Under the pieces are notes generated by a model. The model was not told the DNA's origin and made no database searches. It was given only the letters and a program-made list of their open reading frames with translations. Positions 53,461 to 61,929 of a stretch of DNA of 64,000 nucleotides are shown one piece after another; within the stretch, counting starts at the first letter, position 1; each line of letters starts with the position of its first letter. Made by a program: the position numbers and the translations under genes. Source of the DNA: Bermanella sp047621325 (lineage in GTDB: Bacteria; Pseudomonadota; Gammaproteobacteria; Pseudomonadales; Oceanobacteraceae); contig JBLHLT010000005.1 in assembly GCA_047621325.1 (NCBI GenBank), positions 62,001 through 126,000 of the forward strand. Direction: 5' to 3'.

Positions 53461-55731
53461 TTAGCTTTCTAGTTCAACCACCTCATCATGAATAACAGAC
53501 AACACGATATCATCATCTTGTAAGTCTATTCGAACAGTACCGCCCTTTTCAGACAACTCACCAAATAGAATCATCTCTGCCAAAGGCTTTTTAACCTTAT
53601 CCTGAATCAGTCGCGTCATTGGGCGGGCACCCATTTGAGGATCATAGCCTTTTTCAGATAGCCAAGCTCTTGCATCGTCAGCCGCATAAATGACCACTTT
53701 TTTATCATCCAACTGAGATTGCAGTTCGGTTAAGAACTTATCGACCACATGGCCAATAACATCTTTACCCAGTGCATCAAATTGAATGATGGCATCCAAG
53801 CGATTGCGGAATTCAGGCGTAAATTGCTTACGAATAACCTCCATTGCGTCAGTGGTATGATTTTGCTCATTAAAACCAATAGAACGACGGCTACTCACTT
53901 CCGCCCCAGAGTTGGTTGTCATAATTAAGACCACATGACGAAAATCAGCCTTACGGCCATTGTTATCTGTTAACGTGCCATGATCCATAACCTGAAGGAG
54001 CAAGTTAAACACATCTGGATGCGCCTTCTCAATTTCATCAAGCAGCAATACGCAATGAGGAGCCCTATTAACAGCTTCAGTTAATAAGCCACCCTGGTCG
54101 TATCCAACGTAGCCTGGAGGGGCGCCTATCAAGCGAGAGACAGTATGAGCCTCCATGTATTCCGACATATCGAAACGCACAAGCTCCATACCCATAACAT
54201 GGGCCAATTGCTTAGATACTTCTGTTTTACCAACACCCGTTGGGCCTGCAAATAAGAATGAGCCGATTGGCTTTTCAGGTGATTTTAAGCCAGCGCGAGA
54301 CAACTTGATTGAATTAGCAAGACTGCTGATCGCCTTATCTTGACCAAACACCATCATTTTCATGTTCTTATCAAGGTTCTGCAGAGTCTTCTTGTCATCC
54401 ACGTTAACAGTTCTTGATGGGATGCGAGCTATCTTGGCCACAACCTTCTCAACATCGGAAACCTGAATCACTTTTTTACGCTTGCTTGGAGATAACAGTT
54501 GCTGGCCTGCACCAACCTCATCAATCACATCGATAGCCTTATCAGGCATATGGCGATCACGAATGTACCGGTCTGCCAATTCTGAGGCTGCGCGCAGTGC
54601 CTTATCGGTGTACTTAAGATGATGATGCTCTTCAAATTGTGTTTTAAGCCCTTTTAAAATTTTATAGGTATCCTCAACACTTGGCTCGACCACATCTATT
54701 TTTTGGAAGCGACGCGCTAAAGCGCTATCTTTCTCAAAAATACCACGGAACTCAGTAAAAGTTGTTGAACCCATACAGCGCAGCTGGCCGCCACTTAGCA
54801 ATGGCTTAAGTAGGTTTGAGGCATCCATTACGCCACCAGAAGCCGCGCCCGCACCGATAATTGTGTGTATTTCATCAATAAACAATATGGACTTAGGCTG
54901 ACGCTTAAGCTCAGCTAGCAGCGCCTTAAAGCGCTTTTCAAAATCACCACGATATTTTGTACCTGCGAGTAACGCCCCCATATCCAGACTATAAACAACT
55001 GCGCCTTTCATTATTTCAGGGATTTTATTTTCAACAATACGCTTGGCTAAGCCCTCCGCGATTGCGGTCTTGCCTACGCCTGATTCACCCACTAACAAGG
55101 GATTGTTCTTACGGCGACGCGATAAAATTTGAATACAGCGCAAAAGCTCTTCGTCGCGACCAATAAGAGGGTCGATTTTTCCCTCTTTAGCTAACTTGTT
55201 TAAATTGGTTGCATAGTTGTCAAGCGCGGCAGACGAACCCTCACCGGCAGACTCATCTTCAAGACTCTCGGCCTCACTCTCTTCTTGCTCACCGGTAAGC
55301 TTAGATATGCCATGGCTAATGAAATTAACGACATCAATGCGTGCAATATTTTGTTGTTTTAAAAAATAGACAGCCTGACTCTCCTGCTCACTAAAAATAG
55401 CAACCAAGACATTTGCGCCAGTCACTTCCGATTTGCCGGAACTTTGTACATGAAATACAGCGCGCTGCAGTACGCGCTGAAAACCCAAGGTAGGCTGTGT
55501 TTCGCGTTCAGAATCTGCGTCACTTAATAATGGTGTGGTCGAATCGACAAAGTCTTGCAGGTCCTTACTTAGGCGATTAATTTCAGCGCCGCATGCAATT
55601 AAAACTTCTTTAGCGGCCTCGTTTATAACCAGTGATAACAGTAAGTGTTCAACTGTCATAAATTCATGATGCTTCGCTCTGGCCTCTTTAAATGCAGTAT
55701 TTAGGGTGGCTTCAAGATCTCGATTTAACAT
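53461..55731 (-). CDS. clpA: ATP-dependent Clp protease ATP-binding subunit ClpA
   Basis: ClpA unfolds substrates for ClpP. The 756-residue protein has the Clp N domain (about 1-145), AAA+ module 1 (GESGVGKTAIAEGLA; LFIDEIHTIIGAG), AAA+ module 2 (GPTGVGKTEVSKQLA; LLLDEIEKAHPDVFNLLLQVMD) and the ClpP-docking region NRLDAIIQF preceded by the IGL-like SIGFNEQN loop. It follows clpS by 11 bp. Confidence 0.97.
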   Translation of the reverse strand: MLNRDLEATLNTAFKEARAKHHEFMTVEHLLLSLVINEAAKEVLIACGAEINRLSKDLQDFVDSTTPLLSDADSERETQPTLGFQRVLQRAVFHVQSSGKSEVTGANVLVAIFSEQESQAVYFLKQQNIARIDVVNFISHGISKLTGEQEESEAESLEDESAGEGSSAALDNYATNLNKLAKEGKIDPLIGRDEELLRCIQILSRRRKNNPLLVGESGVGKTAIAEGLAKRIVENKIPEIMKGAVVYSLDMGALLAGTKYRGDFEKRFKALLAELKRQPKSILFIDEIHTIIGAGAASGGVMDASNLLKPLLSGGQLRCMGSTTFTEFRGIFEKDSALARRFQKIDVVEPSVEDTYKILKGLKTQFEEHHHLKYTDKALRAASELADRYIRDRHMPDKAIDVIDEVGAGQQLLSPSKRKKVIQVSDVEKVVAKIARIPSRTVNVDDKKTLQNLDKNMKMMVFGQDKAISSLANSIKLSRAGLKSPEKPIGSFLFAGPTGVGKTEVSKQLAHVMGMELVRFDMSEYMEAHTVSRLIGAPPGYVGYDQGGLLTEAVNRAPHCVLLLDEIEKAHPDVFNLLLQVMDHGTLTDNNGRKADFRHVVLIMTTNSGAEVSSRRSIGFNEQNHTTDAMEVIRKQFTPEFRNRLDAIIQFDALGKDVIGHVVDKFLTELQSQLDDKKVVIYAADDARAWLSEKGYDPQMGARPMTRLIQDKVKKPLAEMILFGELSEKGGTVRIDLQDDDIVLSVIHDEVVELES

Positions 55732-55742
55732 AGGATTCCCCT

Positions 55743-56126
55743 TTATTTAACCTGCTGAACATCACACATTAAAGGATGCTGATTTTCTTTAGCAAAAGCG
55801 ACTACCTGCGCCGCTTTCGTTTCGGCAATATCTTTAGTGTAAACCCCACATACCGCTTTGCCTTGTGTATGTACGGCCAGCATCACCTGCGATGCCTTTT
55901 CTATATCCATTGAAAAGTACAAGGTTAAAACCTCTATGACAAAGTCCATCGGCGTATAGTCATCATTTAGCATGATTACCTGATACATTGACGGTCTTTT
56001 GAGCTCAGGTTTAACTGGTGCAACAGCTATGCCATGAGCCTCATCTTTACTGTCATCTTCCATAGATAAGGTTAGATTACTTTCATACATTCTGCTGAGC
56101 CCTAGATGTTCAAATATTGATTTCAT
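55743..56126 (-). CDS. clpS: ClpAP adaptor ClpS
   Basis: ClpS recognises N-degrons and delivers them to ClpA. The core PSMYQVIMLNDDYTPMDFVIEVL holds the binding-pocket residues (N-D-D, M), and VMLAVHTQGKAVCGVYTKDIAETKA is conserved. The ATG at 56126 gives 127 residues; ATG 56090 (115 residues, AGGG about ten bases upstream) is equally possible. It diverges from cspD and precedes clpA, the standard arrangement. Confidence 0.94.
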   Translation of the reverse strand: MKSIFEHLGLSRMYESNLTLSMEDDSKDEAHGIAVAPVKPELKRPSMYQVIMLNDDYTPMDFVIEVLTLYFSMDIEKASQVMLAVHTQGKAVCGVYTKDIAETKAAQVVAFAKENQHPLMCDVQQVK

Positions 56127-56274
56127 TTCTAATTATAAATTACCCGCCAAAGCCTTGACAAAACTGAAAGATTGCCACAATGTAACTTTCGAACGGAATG
56201 CATATCAAGTTGTCACGTTACGACTATATGGTTCCAAAAATAATAAATACAAGTCTGGTTTTGGAGTACAACTC

Positions 56275-56550
56275 ATGCAAACAGGGAAAGTAAAGTGGTT
56301 TAACAATGCTAAGGGGTATGGATTTATTTTATCCGACACTGGCGGCGAAGATCTGTTTGCTCACTATTCCTCAATTCAAACAGAAGGATACAAGACCTTA
56401 AAAGCCGGTCAATCTGTTGAATTTGATACAAAACCAAGCGATAACGGTACTCATGCGATCGATATTACGCCACTAGATATGCTCAGTCCTACCAAAGAAA
56501 TACAATCTGATAATATTGAAAAAGTACTAGGCAGCACCGAAGACGCTTAA
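56275..56550 (+). CDS. cspD: Cold-shock-domain protein CspD
   Basis: The 91-residue protein has the nucleic-acid-binding cold-shock fold: TGKVKWFNNAKGYGFI (RNP1 KGYGFI), DLFAHYS (RNP2) and GQSVEFDTK, plus a short acidic tail typical of CspD rather than CspA. E. coli CspD inhibits replication in stationary phase. ATG 56275 follows GGAG at eight bases; an in-frame extension from 56155 is not conserved. It diverges from clpS. Confidence 0.94.
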   Translation: MQTGKVKWFNNAKGYGFILSDTGGEDLFAHYSSIQTEGYKTLKAGQSVEFDTKPSDNGTHAIDITPLDMLSPTKEIQSDNIEKVLGSTEDA

Positions 56551-56570
56551 TTAATATTAAGCAGCAGCCA

Positions 56571-56600
56571 AAAAAAAGCCCGGCCTAAGCCGGGTTTTTT
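56571..56600. terminator. Bidirectional terminator between cspD and icd
   Basis: GCCCGGC and GCCGGGT pair around CTAA, flanked by A- and T-runs that extend the stem for both converging genes. Confidence 0.92.
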
Positions 56601-56602
56601 AT

Positions 56603-58831
56603 TTAGATCGCGTCAATTATTTTATTAAGCGTGTTACTAGGGCGCATAGCCTTCGATGCCTTAGCTTCGTCTGGGTGATAGTAGCCACCTAAATCAACAG
56701 CCGTACCCTGAGCAGAGCTTAATTCTTTAACAATCGCAGCGCGGTTAGCTTCAAGCTCTTTAGCAATAGTTGTAAAAAAGCTTTGCAGCTCTTTATCATC
56801 AGTTTGCTCAGCTAAAGCCTCAGCCCAATAAAGTGATAGGTAATAGTGACTACCGCGATTATCAACCTCGCCCACACTACGAAGTGGCGAGCGGTCATTA
56901 TCCAAGAACTTACCTGTTGCATCATTTAACGTATCAGCCAAAACAAGTGCCTTAGGATTATTCGTTTTATGACCAAGCTCTTCAAGTGAAACAGCCAGCG
57001 CTAAGAACTCACCAAGCGAATCCCAGCGTAAATGGCCTTCTTTTGCCAATTGCTCAGCATGCTTAGGGGCAGAACCGCCGGCGCCTGTTTCATAAAGACC
57101 ACCACCAGCAAGCAAAGGCACAATAGAGAGCATTTTAGCGCTAGTACCGAGTTCTAAAATTGGGAATAAGTCCGTCAAGTAGTCACGTAATACGTTGCCC
57201 GTAACTGAAATGGTGTTTTCACCCTTCTTAACTCGATCAAGCGTATAACGAACCGCTTCAACAGGTGACATAATTTGAATATCCAAGCCTGCCGTATCAT
57301 GGTCTTTCAGATATTTTTTGACAATAATAATTAGGTTCGCATCATGTGCGCGCTTAGGGTCAAGCCAAAAGATAGCTGGCTGAGCCGTTGCTTTAGCGCG
57401 ATTAACAGCCAGTTTCACCCAATCCTGAATAGGCGCATCTTTTGTTTGGCACATGCGCCAGATATCACCTTTCTCAACTGCGTGCTCCATTAGCACCTTG
57501 CCAGAATCATCTTTAACTTTAACAACACCGTTTTCTTTTAATATAAACGTTTTATCATGAGAACCATATTCTTCTGCTTTTTGCGCCATCAATCCAACAT
57601 TTGATACATTACCCATGGTGGTAACATCAAATGCGCCGTGCTTTTGACAAAATTCAATCGTTTGCTGAAATACTTCAGCGTAACAGCGGTCAGGGATCAT
57701 AGCTTTTGTATCATGCAGATTGCCATCTAAGCCCCACATCTTACCGGATGCACGAATCGCAGCAGGCATAGAGGCATCTACGATTACATCACTTGGTACA
57801 TGTAAATTTGTAATGCCTTTATCTGAATCAACCATCGCTAAACTTGGGCGAGAAGAATAAACCGCAAGAATGTCAGCTTCAATTTCTGCCTTTTTATCAG
57901 CAGGCAACCCTTCGATTTTGGCGTAAACATCACCAAGACCATTTTTAGTATTTACACCAAGCTCAGCAAAAAGCGCTGCATGCTTTTCAAATACGTCTTT
58001 ATAGTAAACAGTTACAGCATGACCAAACATAACTGGGTCGCTTACTTTCATCATGGTGGCTTTTAGATGCAAAGAAAGCATTACATCATTCTGTTTCGCA
58101 TCTTGCATTTGTACTTCATAAAACTCACGTAATGCTTTGCACGACATAGTAGATGCATCTATTACTTCATCTTTTTCAAGCTGAACCGAAGCCTTTAGTG
58201 TTGTTTCAACGCCACTGTCATTTAGCAATACAATGGAAACACTGCCTGACTTTGGTGATACGTATGACAGCTCAGAACCATAGAAATCACCATGATCCAT
58301 ATGCGCTACGTGTGACTTAGAATCTTTTGACCACTTACCCATACTGTGCGGGTTCTTTTGTGCATAAACTTTAACTGGAGCAGCAACACGACGGTCGCTA
58401 TTACCTTCTCGCAGAACAGGGTTAACAGCACTACCTAATATTTTTGAGTAGCGAGCATTTATGTCTTCTTCTTTTTCGTTCGCAGGTTTTACAGGGTAGT
58501 CCGGGATTTTATAACCCTGATCTTGTAGTTCTTTTATTGCTTCGTTTAGCTGGGGGATTGAAGCACTGATATTAGGAAGCTTAATAATGTTAGCGTCAGG
58601 TGTTTTGGCAAGCTCACCTAGTTCTTGTAGGTCGTCATTTTGACGCTGATCTTCATTTAAGAATTCAGGAAAACTAGAAAGGATACGACCAGCTAAAGAA
58701 ATATCACGAGTTTCAACAGAGAGATTCGCAGGCTTAGAGAACGCCTTAACAATAGGTAAAAAGGAGTAAGTTGCTAAAGCAGGTGCTTCATCTGTTAGTG
58801 TGTAAATAATCTTTGGTGTTTTATTGGTCAT
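56603..58831 (-). CDS. icd: Monomeric NADP-dependent isocitrate dehydrogenase
   Basis: This enzyme oxidatively decarboxylates isocitrate to 2-oxoglutarate in the TCA cycle. The 742-residue length and the blocks TLTDEAPALATYSFLPIVKAF, SDRRVAAPVKVYAQKNPHSMG, DHGDFYGSELSYV, FWLDPKRAHDANLI and GSAPKHAEQLAKEGHLRWDSLGE belong to the monomeric (about 80 kDa) family, unrelated in sequence to the dimeric E. coli Icd. It shares a terminator with cspD. Confidence 0.97.
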   Translation of the reverse strand: MTNKTPKIIYTLTDEAPALATYSFLPIVKAFSKPANLSVETRDISLAGRILSSFPEFLNEDQRQNDDLQELGELAKTPDANIIKLPNISASIPQLNEAIKELQDQGYKIPDYPVKPANEKEEDINARYSKILGSAVNPVLREGNSDRRVAAPVKVYAQKNPHSMGKWSKDSKSHVAHMDHGDFYGSELSYVSPKSGSVSIVLLNDSGVETTLKASVQLEKDEVIDASTMSCKALREFYEVQMQDAKQNDVMLSLHLKATMMKVSDPVMFGHAVTVYYKDVFEKHAALFAELGVNTKNGLGDVYAKIEGLPADKKAEIEADILAVYSSRPSLAMVDSDKGITNLHVPSDVIVDASMPAAIRASGKMWGLDGNLHDTKAMIPDRCYAEVFQQTIEFCQKHGAFDVTTMGNVSNVGLMAQKAEEYGSHDKTFILKENGVVKVKDDSGKVLMEHAVEKGDIWRMCQTKDAPIQDWVKLAVNRAKATAQPAIFWLDPKRAHDANLIIIVKKYLKDHDTAGLDIQIMSPVEAVRYTLDRVKKGENTISVTGNVLRDYLTDLFPILELGTSAKMLSIVPLLAGGGLYETGAGGSAPKHAEQLAKEGHLRWDSLGEFLALAVSLEELGHKTNNPKALVLADTLNDATGKFLDNDRSPLRSVGEVDNRGSHYYLSLYWAEALAEQTDDKELQSFFTTIAKELEANRAAIVKELSSAQGTAVDLGGYYHPDEAKASKAMRPSNTLNKIIDAI

Positions 58832-58987
58832 TTTCTATCCTAAATTTCTTTGGCTATTGCGCCGAAACTCAAACGAAGAGTAGCTTTTGACCACTCTATA
58901 ATTGATACCCATCTTGCCTATATAGCGACTTTTGATTGCCATATAACTGCATATTGGTTCTTAAAGGCGGCGAATTATATCATGCAC

Positions 58988-58996
58988 TGTTATAAT
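58988..58996 (+). promoter_or_regulatory. Extended -10 promoter of rluE
   Basis: TGTTATAAT is a perfect extended -10 (TGnTATAAT). Transcription would start near 59003, after the in-frame ATG at 59001, which supports ATG 59082 as the rluE start. Confidence 0.6.
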
Positions 58997-59081
58997 CGAA
59001 ATGCCTTTTTGTAGTTTTTTTACATATAGGCCTGATAATAATGTCACTTCTTACGTATTTGGTAATTTTATTACAAAACCT

Positions 59082-59696
59082 ATGGCCAAGTTAATTTTAT
59101 TCAACAAACCTTTTAAGGTTATGTCTCAATTTTCTGAAAGCGGCGACAAAACAACGCTTACTAACTTTATTTCAATACCCAACATATATCCCGCAGGCCG
59201 TTTGGATTATGACTCCGAAGGATTACTTCTATTAACGGATAACGGTCAATTACAGCATAGAATAGCCCACCCAAAGCACAAATCGACTAAGACATATTGG
59301 GTTCAAGTAGAGGGTGAACCTAAAGCTGAAAATTTAGAAAGATTACGTAAAGGCATTGAACTCAAAGATGGATTAACTCTTCCGGCCGACATAAGCATCA
59401 TAAGTGAACCACCGTTATGGAGCCGCACCCCGCCGATTCGAGAACGAGCCAGCATCCCAACCACATGGCTAGAAATTAAGATCAATGAAGGTAAAAACCG
59501 TCAGGTGCGTAGAATGACAGCAGCGATTGGCCACCCTACTCTCCGCCTTGTACGAATGCAAATTGGTGACTGGAGTGTAGAAAACATTGTTCCCGGAGAA
59601 TACATAGAAATTGAGGTCGAGGCGCCACCGGTAAAGAAAAGAACGTATCAAAAAAGGGCTAATTTCGATAAAATGCGCCCACAAAATAAAAGGTAA
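59082..59696 (+). CDS. rluE: 23S rRNA pseudouridine synthase RluE
   Basis: RluE makes pseudouridine in 23S rRNA (position 2457 in E. coli). From ATG 59082 the product is 204 residues. Motifs are LILFNKPFKVMSQF, the catalytic AGRLDYDSEGLLLLTDNG with the active-site aspartate, NPPIRERxSIPTxWL-type block (seen as TPPIRERASIPTTWLEI) and GKNRQVRRMTAAIGHPTLRL. The C-terminus is basic. An ATG at 59001 is in frame but would lie at the predicted transcript start. It precedes nudJ by four bases. Confidence 0.92.
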   Translation: MAKLILFNKPFKVMSQFSESGDKTTLTNFISIPNIYPAGRLDYDSEGLLLLTDNGQLQHRIAHPKHKSTKTYWVQVEGEPKAENLERLRKGIELKDGLTLPADISIISEPPLWSRTPPIRERASIPTTWLEIKINEGKNRQVRRMTAAIGHPTLRLVRMQIGDWSVENIVPGEYIEIEVEAPPVKKRTYQKRANFDKMRPQNKR

Positions 59697-59700
59697 CCCC

Positions 59701-60150
59701 ATGCGCTTCAAACCAAACAGCACAGTAGCCACTATTATAGAGCACGAAGGTAAACTGCTGTTTGTGGCGGAACTTGATAACGCCAATCAGGTATTTAACC
59801 AACCCGCAGGTCATCTTGAAGCTAACGAGACACTTATTGATGCAGCCAAGCGCGAAGTACTGGAAGAAACTGGTCATCAATGCACTATAACGCACTATTT
59901 AGGCCTCTATACCTACACCGCCCCGAGTAATGGCGTAACCTATCATCGACATTGTTTTATTGGTGAATCCACCCACTATGACCCAAATGCTGTATTAGAT
60001 GATGGGATAATCGGCATAAAATGGTTAAGCCTTGATGAACTCATCGCCACTCAATCAGCGCGCAGTCCACTTGTTATTAAATGCGCGCAAGATTACCTAG
60101 ACGGCAAACGCTATCCCTTGAATTTAATATATGAACATCCAAATGAATAA
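59701..60150 (+). CDS. nudJ: Nudix hydrolase NudJ
   Basis: NudJ hydrolyses nucleoside tri- and diphosphates and, in E. coli, HMP-pyrophosphate. The 149-residue protein carries the Nudix box GHLEANETLIDAAKREVLEETGH (GX5EX7REVxEExGx form). AAGG precedes the ATG. It overlaps mnmA by 20 bp; nudJ-mnmA-hflD-purB is a conserved order. Confidence 0.92.
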   Translation: MRFKPNSTVATIIEHEGKLLFVAELDNANQVFNQPAGHLEANETLIDAAKREVLEETGHQCTITHYLGLYTYTAPSNGVTYHRHCFIGESTHYDPNAVLDDGIIGIKWLSLDELIATQSARSPLVIKCAQDYLDGKRYPLNLIYEHPNE

Positions 60151-61264
60151 AGCAATCTCAGAAAATACTGTTGTCGTTGGCATGTCAGGGGGCGTTGATT
60201 CTTCTGTTTCTGCCTATCTATTAATGGAACAAGGCTACCAAGTGGAAGGCCTATTCATGAAGAACTGGGATGAAGATGACGGCACAGAATACTGCACAGC
60301 CAAGGACGACCTAGCAGACGCACAAGCTGTCTGTGACAAGCTGGGTATTAAACTGCACACTGCAAATTTTGCAGCTGAATACTGGGATAATGTATTCGAG
60401 CATTTCTTACAAGAATACAAAGCAGGCCGCACGCCTAATCCTGACATCCTGTGCAACCGTGAAATTAAATTTAAAGCCTTTCTTGATTACGCCAAAGTGC
60501 TAGGCGCAAATTTTATTGCTACTGGGCACTACGTGCGTCGTCACGACGACAACGATCAAACCTTTTTATTACGCGGCCTCGATAGCAACAAAGACCAAAG
60601 CTATTTCCTTCACGCTGTAGGCGCAGAAGAAATCAAACAAACATTATTTCCAGTGGGCGAACTTGAAAAACCTGAAGTTCGACGCATTGCAGAAGAGCAA
60701 GGACTGGCCACAGCGAAGAAAAAAGACAGCACCGGCATTTGTTTCATTGGCGAGCGACGCTTTAAAGATTTCCTACAGCAATATTTACCAGCACAGCCGG
60801 GCGAAATAGAAACCGCAGACGGCGAGGTAATCGGCAAGCATGAAGGCTTAATGTATTACACCTTAGGGCAACGCCAAGGCATCGGCATTGGTGGTACTAA
60901 AAACCATGGTACCGAACCTTGGTTTGTCGTAGCAAAAGACCTCGACCGAAATACACTCATCGTAGGCCAAGGAAAGCAGCACGACCTATTATTCAGTGAT
61001 GCGCTAATCACATCGGATGTATTTTGGGTTAACACTGAGCCAAAACAATTTCCTTTTACCTGCACTGCAAAAGTTCGCTATCGCCAAGCAGATCAGGTTT
61101 GTACGATTCACAAAGAAGGCGAGCACTACAATGTGATTTTTGAAGACGCACAGCGCGCTGTCACACCTGGGCAATCGGTTGTTTTCTATCAAGATGATGT
61201 TTGTTTAGGTGGTGGCGTTATTGAAAGCACCGAGAAATTTACTAACAACGATTCTAAAGGCTAA
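60131..61264 (+). CDS. mnmA: tRNA-specific 2-thiouridylase MnmA
   Basis: MnmA makes 2-thiouridine at wobble U34 of tRNA Lys/Glu/Gln. The 377-residue protein has the PP-loop GMSGGVDSSVSAYLL, the first catalytic cysteine in PDILCNREIKF, the second in STGICFIGERRF, and the C-terminal beta-barrel. ATG 60131 is used; ATG 60143 is also in frame. It overlaps nudJ and lies 5 bp before hflD. Confidence 0.97.
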   Translation: MNIQMNKAISENTVVVGMSGGVDSSVSAYLLMEQGYQVEGLFMKNWDEDDGTEYCTAKDDLADAQAVCDKLGIKLHTANFAAEYWDNVFEHFLQEYKAGRTPNPDILCNREIKFKAFLDYAKVLGANFIATGHYVRRHDDNDQTFLLRGLDSNKDQSYFLHAVGAEEIKQTLFPVGELEKPEVRRIAEEQGLATAKKKDSTGICFIGERRFKDFLQQYLPAQPGEIETADGEVIGKHEGLMYYTLGQRQGIGIGGTKNHGTEPWFVVAKDLDRNTLIVGQGKQHDLLFSDALITSDVFWVNTEPKQFPFTCTAKVRYRQADQVCTIHKEGEHYNVIFEDAQRAVTPGQSVVFYQDDVCLGGGVIESTEKFTNNDSKG

Positions 61265-61269
61265 TTTGA

Positions 61270-61902
61270 ATGTCAAAAGTCAGTATTGATAATCAAGCTT
61301 TAGCTCTTGCTGGAATATTTCAGGCTGCCCATCTTGTTGAGCAGCTGGCTCGTACAGGCAATGTAAATGAGAAAGACCTCAAGACCTGCATCGAGAGTCT
61401 TTTTCAAACACACCCTAAATCCATAGAAGATGTTTATGGCGGCTCCCGCGAAAATCTAAAACTTGGATATAAAGAAGTACGTTTTTTAACCGACGGCAAA
61501 ACCCGCACTGGCTCAAGCCCCGATGTTATGCGCTATGCTTTAGGTGTGCTTCACCTTGAAAGTAAGTTGCGTAAAAACAACCAGATGATGCCAAAAGTAA
61601 GTAAGGGAATTGAACAGGCCAAACGTCAGCTTGATCATTTTCACAGTGGACATGAAAACTTAATTGCAAACTTGTCCGGGCTATATCAAGAGACATTAAG
61701 TACTTTTCGCTTTAGGATTCACGTGACAGGCAATGCTCAGCATCTGCAAAATTCACAAAACGCCCATAAAATTCGTGCGCTTCTGTTATGCGCAGTGCGC
61801 TCTGCCATATTGTGGCGACAAGTGGGCGGACGCCGCTGGCAACTGCTATTTAATAGGCAAAAACTGAATAAATCGTGTACGCAAGCCCTTGAGAAAATGT
61901 AA
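61270..61902 (+). CDS. hflD: HflD-family protein
   Basis: The 210-residue, largely helical protein belongs to HflD (lysogenization regulator homolog), recognisable by ALALAGIFQAAHLVEQLARTG, ESLFQTHPKSIEDVYGG and HVTGNAQHLQNSQNAHKIRALLL. In E. coli it influences lambda CII stability and associates with the membrane; its housekeeping role is unclear. It lies between mnmA and purB, here with a convergent sulfatase-fold gene inserted before purB. Confidence 0.92.
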   Translation: MSKVSIDNQALALAGIFQAAHLVEQLARTGNVNEKDLKTCIESLFQTHPKSIEDVYGGSRENLKLGYKEVRFLTDGKTRTGSSPDVMRYALGVLHLESKLRKNNQMMPKVSKGIEQAKRQLDHFHSGHENLIANLSGLYQETLSTFRFRIHVTGNAQHLQNSQNAHKIRALLLCAVRSAILWRQVGGRRWQLLFNRQKLNKSCTQALEKM

Positions 61903-61929
61903 ATAAAGCCGCTATTGAGCGGCTTTATT
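61902..61929. terminator. Probable bidirectional terminator overlapping both stop codons
   Basis: AATAAAGCCGCT and AGCGGCTTTATT form a 12-bp stem around ATTG. It overlaps the last base of the hflD stop and the stop of the convergent gene. The T-tract is interrupted (TTTATT), so efficiency is uncertain. Confidence 0.6.
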
